In this document: piece after piece, positions 11,827-24,780 of the stretch
Layout of the letters: the number at the start of each line of letters is the position of its first letter
How positions within the stretch are numbered: the stretch's first letter is position 1
Source: Rhabdornis inornatus
Taxonomy: Eukaryota > Chordata > Aves > Passeriformes > Rhabdornithidae
Length of the DNA stretch: 64,000 nucleotides
Assembly (NCBI GenBank): GCA_013397075.1
Contig: VWZS01000622.1
Location: 258,069 to 322,068 of the forward strand
Direction: 5' to 3'
Position numbers and translations under genes: made by a program
Notes under the pieces: generated by a model
Seen by the model: only the letters and a program-made list of their open reading frames with translations
Databases searched by the model: none
Told to the model about the DNA's origin: nothing

Positions 11827-14800
11827 CTAGCAATCGAAACTAAAATCAGAGAGGTTTTAAATAATAAGGTGACAGAACCAAACTCTTTTTGAAAATCTTT
11901 CAATAGCCAAGAAGTAAACATTTGCTCAACATTAACAGACTTCAATTTTCCTCTTATAAGCAGAAATTTAGATTTTCAGAGTGTTTTTCAGTAAGATAGT
12001 TATAAACATCCTGGTAATGAATAATCACATCTGTCCCAGCAAAAAAAGCTGCAGATAAGAAAACATTTCACTATTTCTGAACACTGCACAAAGCATCCGT
12101 CTAATGAAGTCTGAAGATGCATGAGAGACAACTGTGATAGAGATCATTAGACTGATGGTCCTGATCAATCCTATCACTGTTATAGAGAGAGGGTAGTTGT
12201 CCAGAGTGTAGTTAGCTGAAAAACACTGTATTTGTGGAATCCTGTGGTGTTTTGCAGAATTTCTGGCAGATTTTCCCCATATTTCAGTAGAACTACATCA
12301 GTTTCTTGGTGAGTCTTTTGTGGAGCTCAAATAAAAAATTCCTATAATAGGTACAAGGTTGCCACAAATTTCAAGTAGCAATACTTTATAGCAGTCTTTA
12401 ACAAAACTGGCATTGCCTTCTGAAATGTGTCACTGGTTTAAATTAAGAACTAAGCACCTGAAAAAGGAACATTTAAGCTCCATAAAAGAGACCTGGGATT
12501 CAGATTTACAGCTTTCTTTTCATGGGTAGAAAAATTCAAAAGTTTATCAAAGCTTGCAAACAACTCCACTGAACAAGCTAACTGACACTACTTTTTGCAT
12601 ATTAATAAAAATTAAAGAGCTGTAATCTATTATCAATTAAATTGTCCATATTCATGCTAATAGTCTGAATAATTGCCCCAAGACTCTGACTTGGGAATTC
12701 TGAAATACTTCCAAATAGAAACAATTTCTTTTTGCACACAAGATGAATCAATACTCTATTAAGAACATAAAGTCAAACAAAATAAATGGAAACAACTGAA
12801 ATAATCTAAACAGAAACAGGAAATTTTTAATCTCTAAGGTAAGGAGAATTATGGCCTTTGACTTATACTTTAATAAAGTGACCGTGGATTATCTTTTCAT
12901 TCTCTAACATCATAGCTGAATTGACAAGGATTCAGCTTGATCACACGAATCAAGACTATTAAATCACCACAGTTCTCAAAAAACATTAAATTCAGAGAAT
13001 GACTCAATTGTTTCTAGGACAGACATCTTTAATAGGAAAATACTAATATATACTGAAATGAACGAGGCATGCAGAGTAATTTCTTTATAACAGATAACTA
13101 ATTAGAAGATGCTCTATATTTTCTATGTCTCAGGAAACTCAAGAATGTCATTTCAGAACTTGAAAGTGCTATATTTACTTCCAATTATTACAATAAAATA
13201 GAATACAAACTGATATCAAAGAAATCAAAATCTTTTTCAAAGCGTCAAGAAAGGTTTTGAGTGACAATGTTGAAGTGTAAGAGAACATCACTATCTCTTT
13301 CAATTAATTTGCAGCTATTGCTCTCCAACAGGTCAAAAAGTGATATATAGTTATATAAGTACACTAGAAACTGTATTTTGAACACAAATTCAAAATTTAA
13401 ATGCAATTTTAATTTCAAAAAAATTAATTTTCAGATGCATGAAAATAACCTAATAAGTTTCAGCAGATTTTTCCAGCATTTGATGTATTTTAGTCAACTA
13501 ACACTGCGAGTGTCTGGCAGATAATCCTGAGCAGGCAAGTCAACTCTTCTTTCATTGCCTGATCACAATAACCTGGCAATACACACTGTATTCTCAAGCA
13601 CTCCCAGTCAGCTGTTGCAAGTTCTCAGAATACTTGAAATTGTGCTTTTCAGAAAACATAAGTCGAAATGATTGCAAAGACAGGACCAGAAGAACCATCA
13701 TACTGGTTTATCATTTAAATGATTTGGATTACTCCTACAGTGAGAGAAAACAATACTGTGACCACAACAGCAACATATGTGTGGTGTGGGACTCTCTGTG
13801 ACCATAGTTCTTTAGATTCAACACCATGTTTCTCTAATTTGTGTACATCAGTTTCTATGCATATAAAAGCACTGTGAAGCAGCCTGAATAACAACCATGT
13901 CAGAAATGGAGAAAATTAGAAGTATTCAATTATTAGAATGATAACACCAGTTGGTGCTAGTAGTCTTGTTTTCTTTTATTTGTCCAAACTTTTGCATTAA
14001 GCTTTTAATTCCTGTTTAAGATACAAACTCTCATTGGAATCACTAATAATTAAAAGGACATTAGCTTTGTGGTTGTATCTGATAAGTATACCAGTGCTTA
14101 AATTACTGTAAAATTAATGGCAGACTGCTTCCATATCTCAGAGATGACAAGCAATTACATTAAAAGACTGACATGCTCCAATACTACACTATTACTTCAG
14201 TTAAACATGTAGGTACAGGGAGAAGACGCATAAAAAAGACCCAGACATCCTGCCATCTAAAAATCCTGAAGGAAGATGCAGCGTAGTCATAGATGTAACT
14301 CCAGCCATCTCTGGTATAGCAACTTATAACTGAGGCCTCTCGTTAAATCAGATTTTACAACTATGAGAAGAAAATAGAGTAGGAAGAACAGAACCACAAT
14401 TATGAATGTGAACCTTCCTGAGAAGGGCAGTTTTGCAAAATATTTTGTATCCAATAAGCTAGATTTCTAGTCTCCCTTCTGGCATGCTTCTACCCAGGAC
14501 AATAATGAAGTTTCTCCTCTTTCACTGTATCTGATTCCTCCCTCCAACCCCTCTCTGTCAGAATGGTCTGGTTTAGGGCTCAGATACATATGCTACTTGT
14601 TTTGTCCTCAAATGCCTTAGGGAGATTCAGACCCATGCACATCCTTATCAGTATTACACAGAAGAGGATTTAAACACCAGACCACAACTGAACCAAACTA
14701 ACACAAAGAGTCCCTACATGCCCTACTGCTGGACAGGAGATTTTTTAATTCCCTCTCAGCTCAGTTCTACCAGAAGTGGAGAAAGTGCTTTGCCATTGTT

Positions 14801-17800
14801 TGAATGCAGTCCACTTCTACAGCATCCATCCCTCTGCACATGGATCAGGGATTGATGATCTGATGCCTTTTACACGCACAAAAAAAAAAAATCAGCCAAA
14901 CCCTGAGCTTTACTACCCACAAGTGCACACCCTTTGAGTTTTGACCCAATTTGGTTACTAACAGCCTGTAAGTATATTCCTAACTAAACCCTGCTGTCAA
15001 GTAAATATCAACAAACCAACATGTAACAAAACAAAAAGCTTAATTCAATGTTCCTGATTTCAAAACAGGCAGTTCTTCAGTCAATAAACATTTCTTCTAA
15101 TGCTACAAGTAAGTGAAAGGTGACTAACAGGCAAAAGACTTTTCAAATGTCTGGCAAGTTTGGAGAGCGTTTGGAGGCAATAAGCTTGCCAGAAACTGCT
15201 GGCAAGCACACTCCCTACAACAGCCAGCAATGGATATCCAAGCATGCATTTTTGCTTCCTTTCCCAGACATAGTATTACCACCCCCACCTTCTTATTTAT
15301 GCAGGGAAAGGGTGGCATTATTGAATTTGTTTTCTTAGTTAAGCAAATTTTTTTCCTATTGCACAGAAGGAATGACTTCCAAAAGGAGAGGTAGCCAAAT
15401 ACATCTGGGGAACATTTTAAGCCCATTTTACAGGTACTAAAAATTGAATTGTCAGAGTCCATTGGCAGAACATAACACTTCACTTTTATGCAACATATTA
15501 GCTACTGCATTCTCAGTTTAGAACAGTTTGAGAGTTATACTTCTCAAACATAGCCCTGAGATGCAAATATTGGCTTCAGAGAAATGTAAGAAGGAACACC
15601 CAATTTCTTTAGAAAACGAACACCTGCAACTACTTTTATATTTTGCTTTTTCTGTTCTGCTAAACTTAGTGTTTGCATCCTACCCATGATGAGGATTAAA
15701 TAATAACTACTTCACACTATTAAGGATTTTACAGTGGATAACCCATGGAAACTGTAGCTTAACCTGCAGGAAGGTTTTGCTGGAGGTTTTATATCACTAC
15801 ATACAGATAAAAAGGAAAAACTTCTCATGTTGCATTCTAGTGCCTATATCAAAAGTTAAAAGAAATGTCTGTCTTAAAAGAAATGCTTTCTAAAAATGCA
15901 ACTATGAATGGGGAAAAAAATTTCCAAAAGTCTGCATTTGGCTATATCCCCTCTTCTTTTGTCAGCTGTCTTCCTGAAGCAAGCAACAATATTACCCTGA
16001 AAAAAGAACTTAATCATTTCATATAATACCTGGCAAGTTTATGTGAAAACAATTTATGCTGCAGCAAACTTTTTGTGTTATTTAAAAGCATTTCCAAGCA
16101 CAAACCTGCAAAAGCTACTCACATCTTAAGGAAAGCTAAGAAAATTTCCCTGTTTCTTCAGATGAGTAAGTAATATTTACTTTTCCAGAGCCTGTGACTG
16201 GCAGTATCAATAATATACTCTTGGACCGACAGGTTTTTTTATAAGCCAATTTAGAAATACTGCTCCAGTGTCTTGATTCCTAAACACACACCCACAAAAA
16301 TGAGTCCAGCAAGATGACATTAGTCTCTTCTCACTGACCAAATGCTTTGTAATAAGCAGATTGGCGGAGATGACTTAATTCAGACACACTGAGTAACTGA
16401 ATAATTAAATCAAATGGAAGAGCTAATAAAGAGTTCATAGAGACTGCAGAGACAACATTATTTAGGGAATGGAGAAAGTAAATGGAAAGAGAATACTAGT
16501 AAGGCTTAAATGTGCCTTGATTCAGTATTCTGATTTGTTAAACATCTTCCCATCATTTTATGCCCTAATAAGTTTCCATTGTCTAACATAACCTAAAGCT
16601 ACAGAGAAAGCTAGCTCAATGCAGAGTTTCCTAGAATGTATCTCCACCAAGTTGCTGCAACTAAGTATCAGTTAAAATAATCAAGAAAATGGAAGCATAC
16701 ATACCACGAAAAATTTTTTTGAGACTAGTCTTTGGGTATAGTAACAACTAAGCCACTTCAAACTCCATGCTGTTTCAAAATAAACTAATCCTATTTCAAA
16801 TACTAATAATAAGTTAATTTTACAATGTGTTAAAAACAGGAGTGACATACTGTGAAATTATTTGAGAAATGCAGCACTGAATATAAAAAATTTACTTTGT
16901 TACCCACATTCAACTGTCACTTAAACCTCAGGTTATCAGGAGGTAAAACTATACCATATATTCACTGTAAACAAAAGATGACCAAGATAAACCAAAAATA
17001 ATCTGGCACCATATATTAATACATAATCCAGTACAAGTTAAAACCAAAAGTTAATGTTCAGTGTGAACACTGAAGCCTGACATCCCGTTGTCTTCCCTTC
17101 AACCAAGAAGAAACACTCCCTAAAATGTCATTGAAAATATTTGAATGAACAGTGGGAGCACAACTCCCAAAGTCAGGTAAGAAATATAGTCTTAATTATG
17201 GGTCAGCTCTTCTCAGCTGTTATTTCATGTATTTCTAATTGCAACAAGACACAAGGATCAAGACAACCACCTCTGTCTATGCAGTACAATCTAAAAGTTA
17301 ATACAGTTGTATGGCAACAGTGCAAACCTGACTTTTGACAGCCAACAGGAGTAAGAATCAATTAGTGAAACTTCTGGTAGCAGACAGAAAAAAGTACCTT
17401 ATCCCTAAGACCACCCATTTGTTTTACTACCTACTGCTAAAATGCACAATGATAATACAGCTAAAAAGCTGCACTTTGATTTTCAGTAAAGCCAGCCAGA
17501 TCAGAAATAGCAATAACAAGAGTTTGCTATGAGTTAAAGGCTATCAATGCAACTGCTTGTACTCTTCAACTCATGGAAATTCAGGCCACTGCCAAGTAAG
17601 TGAATGAAACAGAACAGAAAATGTAATTTCAGGAATAGGTAGCTTAAAATTTTTGTTTTTGCAACTGCAAAGCAGAAGGCTGTCAAGTCTAATTCAAGTG
17701 TTCAGAAGCAAGCTTTACTTTTAGGAAAAATAACTTTTTAGTACATAATGAAAATTTTTGTGTGTGTCTTCATTTGTAAATGTAAATTTAAGATAAATCT

Positions 17801-18690
17801 ATGCCTATTTCAAGACCAAAGGCATGAAGATTAATATTCACTCCAAAAGAAACAAGCAAGGATATGAGGGCAAAAATATCATAACATGCTGCAGAAGATT
17901 AAAAATCTACATTCATGTGCAAGTAGAGCTAAAATGTTATTTTTATATACATATGCATATGTGTATGGATTAATTAAATACAAATAAAAATTATATATTA
18001 TACAAACACGTGTGCACATACACTCTACAGATCTCAAAATAAGCAGCACGGGCACATAATTAAGGGGTCCCCAGGGCTCATAAAGAAAGTGCAACGACCT
18101 TGTTAGTGTTTGGCCTTTCTTTCGCACCCAGTCTCATTGTAAAACAGTCAACCATGAAAGTACTTTAAAAAGCTGATTTTCTTTTTATTTACAGCATGAT
18201 TTTATAATGTACCATTCATGTTTTATAGAAGCTGGTACTTCTGTATATCTTTCTGCCAAATTCAACATGAACCACAAACTTTCTAATTTACAACTTTCAG
18301 AAATTTGAATGCTTTTGAATACCGGGATTTTCAACTTTGCAATTTAATGACAACCCTGCCTTTGGCCTTTCCTGACCTGTTGTGAAGTAAATCAGGCACA
18401 CTAATGTGGGCTAACAAGTCTTTTTCACACTGTTCGATCACCCTGCATCTTTTTTCTCAGCAGACACCGCCTCTCTCCCACTCTCTGTCTAGCCATCCTC
18501 CCTCAAAGCAAACAAAATGGTCACTGTAACCCTGCATTACTGCTCATTAGATCACAGGTTAGTCAAGTGGAACTGCCCGAGGTTCCCAAAGGAGAGCTAT
18601 ACTTCAAAAATCTGTCCATGTCAAATGAAGAAAAAACCCCTGAGCGTGGGGTCACCCAGATCAATGATCAAAAGAGACTGAGAATAGTGG

Positions 18691-18770
18691 AGGGAAAAAA
18701 AGAAAAAAAAAAAAAGAAAAAAAGAAAAAAAGGAAAAAAAAAAAGGAAAAAAAAAGGAAGAAGAAAAAAA
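18691..18770 (+). repeat. 80-bp homopurine (A/G) tract
   Basis: An almost uninterrupted run of A with scattered G or GG, immediately followed by GCCC and a T-run. It produces a lysine/arginine-only stretch in a chance open frame at 18567-18848. Long purine-pyrimidine tracts can form triplex structures and are prone to length error in assemblies. Confidence 0.9.
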
Positions 18771-21700
18771 GCCCTTTTTTTTGTAAAAAAAACAGCCTTC
18801 TGTATAATAAATCAGAATAGAAAAATACTAAGCTTCCCCCTCCTTTAACAACAGTCCATTTCAGCCTTAAAATGTTTTTCTTGCTTTTCAGAAGATTTTA
18901 TAAGAGTATTTTTAAAGTGTTAAGATTGAGGTTTCAATAAAACTCAAACTTACTTTAAGAAAATTAGCAAGAGGAATAATAATGGAACATAATGGAGATT
19001 TTTCTCTCCATCACAAAAATACTTAGCTATTCCAAAATGAGTCAACATCAATTTTCATCCAATTATGACTTCAATTTAAACAAATCATACATTCTGAACT
19101 TCATGAGAAATGACACAGGTAGGATGTCCACAAAAAAAGTTAGTCAAGCAAAAATACATAGTCTGGACTCTTCTGGTACATGACAGATGTGCAGGCACGT
19201 GCAATACTTCAAGAATGTGCAGTACCATTTCTGTAGCCTCTGTTCATCTTTTAAGTACATAGAGCAATTTTTTAGCAACAACCACAAAAACAAAAAAAGC
19301 CCAAACCGAATTTTAAAAATATTTTAAATACAGTAGTAATTTTAAGTATTAAATTTTGATTCACAGATCAAATTACTCAGTGAAGAGTACTGACTGTTTA
19401 ATAAGGTTCTGTGCAAACACAGATTACAGATATCACATGCACTAATAATGCTTATTGAAAATGAGTTATGTATTTCTAAAACAACAAATATACACTGTGC
19501 CACTAATGAAGATGCTGTTGCAGCTAAAGGGACCTGATTGTTTCCTGCGATATTGGTGACAGAGCATCTTTTTGTTTACAGCTCTGCCCTAGAGTGACTC
19601 AAATTTCACTTTCTTACTCCCTTTATCCTCAGCCATGAGTAAAGACATAATTAGCAACAAGGAACAAAGGTAAACAAATTGGAACAGAATATCTGTAGTA
19701 GATTTGTAGTTAATACATGGTCTGCTATAAAAGCATTACTGCAACAGGACAAAGCTATAGCAAATCAAAGGAAAGAAATCCTTAACCTACTTGAGTGTTT
19801 CATATAATGTAGTAAACAATTTCCTAGCATTTATTACCAGAGTAACATAAAAAACGACACTGTAAATGCTGTGATAATACGTTATGAAAAAATATTGAAA
19901 AACAATTTACAGAATAAGCTTGTATTGACAGGGAGAAAGATGGAACAACTTATTTTTAAATAAATAATGCAATATTAGCAAATATATAACAATATATGCA
20001 GTAATCTCAATTATCCATCTCTGTAGATATGTGCGGATGAAATGACCAGTCTTTTAAGCAAAGCTCATTCACTAATGCAGTTGAGCTTTTTGTTGGTTTT
20101 TGTTTAATCAGCTTGCTAGATGCCTCACACATCTATTAATAAGCAATAGATGCCTATTAATACTTGAAATGGAATTCCAGCATGCATTAACTTTAAAGAT
20201 GCCCACACATTAATATACTGAGTCCTTACTTTTAAGACAGTATTAATACAGCACAGGCTTTTGGACCCTTCCAACTTCATATATAATCAGAATCTGAACA
20301 ACTAAATATAACAGAAAAGATCAGAAAAAGTAAAGATATTGAAAAATATGTGGTCACAGCTATGGATTATTCAATACACTGTCAATTCTCTCTTTTTGAA
20401 AACAGTAAGAAAAATATAAGGATGATGTGTGTAAATCTGAATAATAAACACATTTTCAAGTAAAAATTGCTTAAATTTGCCCTTTTTAAATATGTTATTT
20501 AGTTAATTTGTATGATCCTTCACAAAGTTCTTTTCTAGACTAACTCAAATTTCAGGCTGTTCAGATTCTAACAGAAGTTACTGTTTCATGTCAGACCGCT
20601 GTAATAGGTTTTCTAAACATTTAAATTATTTTGAGAAAACATTTATGCTTATAAAGATTCCAGCATGACTAATGATATGCTGCAGTATCAACAAATCATC
20701 ATTAGAATAACGTCGTTATATTCAAAACCCTGCTTCTAGTCATATGAAGACGATTGTTCCCAGATGCTAGAGTGGATAATTCATGTTTCTTCAGAAGCAT
20801 GTCTGCATCTGCTGCTGAATCACTGCAAGAAGCGGATGGGAAAATGGCTTCCTCTTTTTGAGCCAAATGTCATTGTGCACTGAACAGAAGTGGTTTCTGA
20901 GGAAATAATGGACACTGTTCTCAGCCTGTATCACTATAGAAGAAGGCATCCAATGGCTCCAATTTTCTTTAAGCAAAAATTCATAGTATTGCATCCTCAT
21001 CATCCCTGAACTGTGGGGCCCTTCACTACTTTTGAATTTGCAGAACTCCATTCCATTCTTCAATTTTGTTTGAACCCCAGAGTGCTCTCTACTCATCTCT
21101 TCTGCTTCACTGCCAGTAAAGTCTTGGGAAGTAACAGGGAAAGCAGAACATGAGACTTGTCAGCAGTCCCCTTCCCTTCCTCCTGTTACTCTTCCTCTCT
21201 GGTTCATTCCATTTGCAAAAACCATAGTGTCCTGTCCAGCAATCAAGCTCACAACAATCTTTGATTTTTGTCTTCCACAACATCCAGAGACCATCCAAGA
21301 TTTTTCCAGGAGCAGATTGGCTTGAAAGAATCCCAAGGTAAAAAAAAATGAGATCAAAACTGAGAATAGATAGGAAGGAATTTAATCTCACCTTACAGTA
21401 GTGTTTCCTACCTGGCCTTTGACAATTGTAACATTGTTTCAGTAACATCCAGAACACTGATGCAAAGATGATCCTTTTCCCATCCTGTCACTTGGGAATA
21501 CATCATTTTTTCATCAATTCTTACATACATGCCAACATCTCCATCTCCAGAGGTTTATGGTTTGTTTTCACTCATAGGAATTTTACACTCAAACATCTAA
21601 AGAAGAACCAGCCTCTGATGGGCCAATGACACCTCAATTTTCAGGTTTGCTTTCCCTCATGCTGCAGCTCCTATTCAAGAGAAATTCTTCTCAAGCATCT

Positions 21701-24008
21701 TCAGAAATGTTGAGTTTGATAAGGAACAGAAAGCCTCCCTTGCTCAGGCTGAATTCTGAGCAACTTCTATTTGATGCAGATTTTAAGAAACTCTGCATAC
21801 ACATATTTCCAGCAAGGTCTTCAGGGCACTGGTAATTACAGACAATAATAACCTATGCTGTGTCACAGTGCAGGTCATACTGATACAGCTGAAAATGTTC
21901 TTCTTTTGTGGCACATAATTAAAATTCAACTTGAAATACTTATATAGATATAAAATGGATAGATTTTCTCCTGCTGTGGTTATTATTGAACTTCCCTGAC
22001 ATGACCAATAAAGATGCTCACCATGATTTCCCATGTGTGTGAGTGTCTAATTCCTGCAGAATGGACTGTGGCCAGAAATTAATTTCATACACTGCATACC
22101 TACTCTAATGGAATGAAGATTATGTGATCACAATCAACTTGAAAAATATTTCTTTTAGAATTTACTTCTGTTATTTTGAGTACCAAATAAAAATTATGTA
22201 GTTCAACTACAAAAAATGACCTTTTCCTTGCTAAATACAAGGTTCACAGCATATTTGACTTGCCTTTAATCAGCAAACTTATTTTAGCACTGAAGAGAAA
22301 AATAGAAGGATAAGTCCTCTTCTTTTAAAAAGCAGGAGCTTGTACTATTGAGCTTAAGATTTCATTCTAATACATGCACACACATATACCCATATAAGAT
22401 GGATGTTTGAAAGAAAAACACATACTAAATCACTTTTATAATAGAAGAGTTTTCACAAACTTGATCCAATGCATTACTAAATACTTTCCCATTCTTTTTC
22501 AACTGATCCTGAGACCATTTTTGCTAAAATGGTAGAGTTGTATTTGTAAAGTATTTATATAGCCACTATTGTGTTCCATTTGTAATAGTTGTTAATTCTG
22601 AAGGAAATACATCTTTTCTTGTTCATGTAAGATGTCACTAACAGTAATTAAATTTTTGAGCATTCAAGAATTCCCCAGAACAGCAATATCACAGACATAG
22701 AGGCTCAAAAGGGTCATAATGATTGTGTGGTCAGATTTGTATCCAACATTCCTCAGGATTTCATTTAATTCCCTAATAAAGTACACCAACTTTTTACCAT
22801 GCAAAAAAGGTTTCATTAAAAGCTCTTCTCTAACAGTCTTTACTGAATACATATAAACATTTGTAAATATACAAATATTTATTAAAAACATTTACTAAAA
22901 TATGCATATAGATTTGTATCTGAAAGCACTTTAAACTTCCATAAACTTACTTTTTATTTATAGAGACTATACTCTGTCTTTACAGCCACTGTGTTTAGTT
23001 CTGCAAGTGCAGCCAACTCCTTCTCTTTAAGTGACATTTTCTCTCTAAATTTTCAAAGTACATAGTGAAAATGAATGCTTCTTTCCTATCTCTCTCTCAA
23101 GTCCAGTAAAAGTAATTGCACACCTACTCTAGAACATTCATTTTTAAGTAAGAGGGGAAAACTATTTTCCAGTATTTTCTGCATAATCTTCCTTTATTGT
23201 GATTCACTGTAGGGAGATAAGCAAAAAAACATGAGAAGTAACATGGTAGATAGAAGGGTCTAACTCTCACTGGATTAGAGTTCCACACCTCCAACTTCCC
23301 ACCTCAGTTCGAGTTTTACACCTTCCTCCCACCTCTTGTTTGTGCCTGTACAACAATTATCCAATTGTCTTCTCATCTGAGTTTATTTAAAAATAAGACC
23401 TTGAGGAAGGATAGTAGTTAAGTAATTTTAGGTCCAAACCAGTTCATCACATGGTCGTACAGTCAGACTGTCACACCTGGAAGATGGGAGAGCATTGAAA
23501 CACAAACTCATATAAAGAAAAGGTGTGGTTACTGTTTGGATTCAGTCTTGCAACTGTATGAAATGCCTTGCTGTTCACATTTAGTTAGGATATTAACCTA
23601 CTCACATTTATTTATATTGCTTATCTTTTTATATTGCATTTTTTTACATATTATTTTTATTATAGGATGCTTTTTATATCTAAAAATTTTTTCTAATAGA
23701 TGTGAAGAAATTTTTAATCAGAATGGAAGTTTACATGAGAAATGCAAATAGGAGTTAGTTCTGCATTGTTCTAAATGGGATAAAACTAATATTGTCTAAA
23801 CACCAGTTTAATAATATTCTCTTCTCCTGCAAATGTGTTCATAACTGAAGTCTGACAAATAACTCTTCTGTTCCCTCAAAGGCCGCAGTTGTAAACGAAG
23901 CAGCCAATACTCAAAATAGCATAGTCCAGCTCCAAAACAATCTTCAAATATCAGGGGATACACCTTGGACCAAAAGAAGTATTTGCAGTGAGGGGATTGC
24001 AAATATTA

Positions 24009-24023
24009 AGGTCACTAAGGTCA
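24009..24023 (+). promoter_or_regulatory. DR3 nuclear-receptor-type direct repeat
   Basis: Two perfect AGGTCA half-sites (24009-24014 and 24018-24023) in the same orientation are separated by CTA. AGGTCA repeats spaced by three bases are the classic preferred site of vitamin D receptor/RXR heterodimers. The sequence match is exact. Occupancy and any effect on ARL15 are inference, and the surrounding AAGGTCACT tandem could have arisen by simple slippage. Confidence 0.4.
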
Positions 24024-24712
24024 CTATGATCTCAAAAACAGGGTAGGAATCTATATTTTGGCTATTTACTGCAGTAATCTGAAGATAAATCATCTCAGAA
24101 ACAGTTCCTTGAGGGACCAAAAATCTGTCCCCGATTTAACTTTGCTCTGGATGTCCCTGTCACAAAGCACACAGATTTGCAACAGCTGGTCTTTGAAAAT
24201 TCAGATTTGAGCGGCTTGAGCAGGGTGAGGATGGGACAGACTGTAGAGAAAGCTTTCATTTTCACTCTTGGTTGTAGGCTAAATTTTTGCAGTTCCTGCT
24301 CCTGGAGAAAACATTTGCTCAAAACTGTTAGCTAAGATACTGCATACTCTCTGAAACTAAATCTCTTTAGGTGTCACTGTTCAATGCCGTTTTTCAGATT
24401 GCTAGTAATGACATCTATAACTCATATACTGAAAAGGTTTCCCAAGGGAAACCATTTTCCCCTAACTAGCAGAAACCACAAACAGCATGAATTACGGAAA
24501 AACAGTACAAAGACATTGGAATATAAAGAAGTGATTACATCCTGAAATTGAGCCTATGATACATAGCCAGCTTAGACCATTGGCAGACCCAGAAAGCCCA
24601 GCTTGCATCATGCCCAGATCCCCACCACCAGTAAGAGCCTCCACAGATGCTGGCAAACCTGAGCATTCTCCTGCAATGGTTATTCGGCTTTAAGATATTT
24701 AAGGCTTCAAGA

Positions 24713-24780
24713 AGACATTGTTTATGTGTTTATACATAATTATTTCTAGACATTGTTTATACAAAATTATTTCTAGACAT
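24713..24780 (+). repeat. Imperfect local tandem duplication
   Basis: AGACATTGTTTAT ... AATTATTTCT occurs at 24713-24747 and again at 24748-24774, followed by a third partial AGACAT. The first copy carries eight extra bases around TGTGTTTA. A small tandem duplication in AT-rich intron DNA. Confidence 0.85.

Noticed and set aside
11500..11945. Two minus-strand frames of 84-87 codons
   Set aside because: They cross a sense-oriented CR1 tail and are unrelated to ARL15 or any recognised family.
18567..18848. 93-codon frame rich in lysine and arginine
   Set aside because: It is the translation of a homopurine tract and has no other protein-like features.
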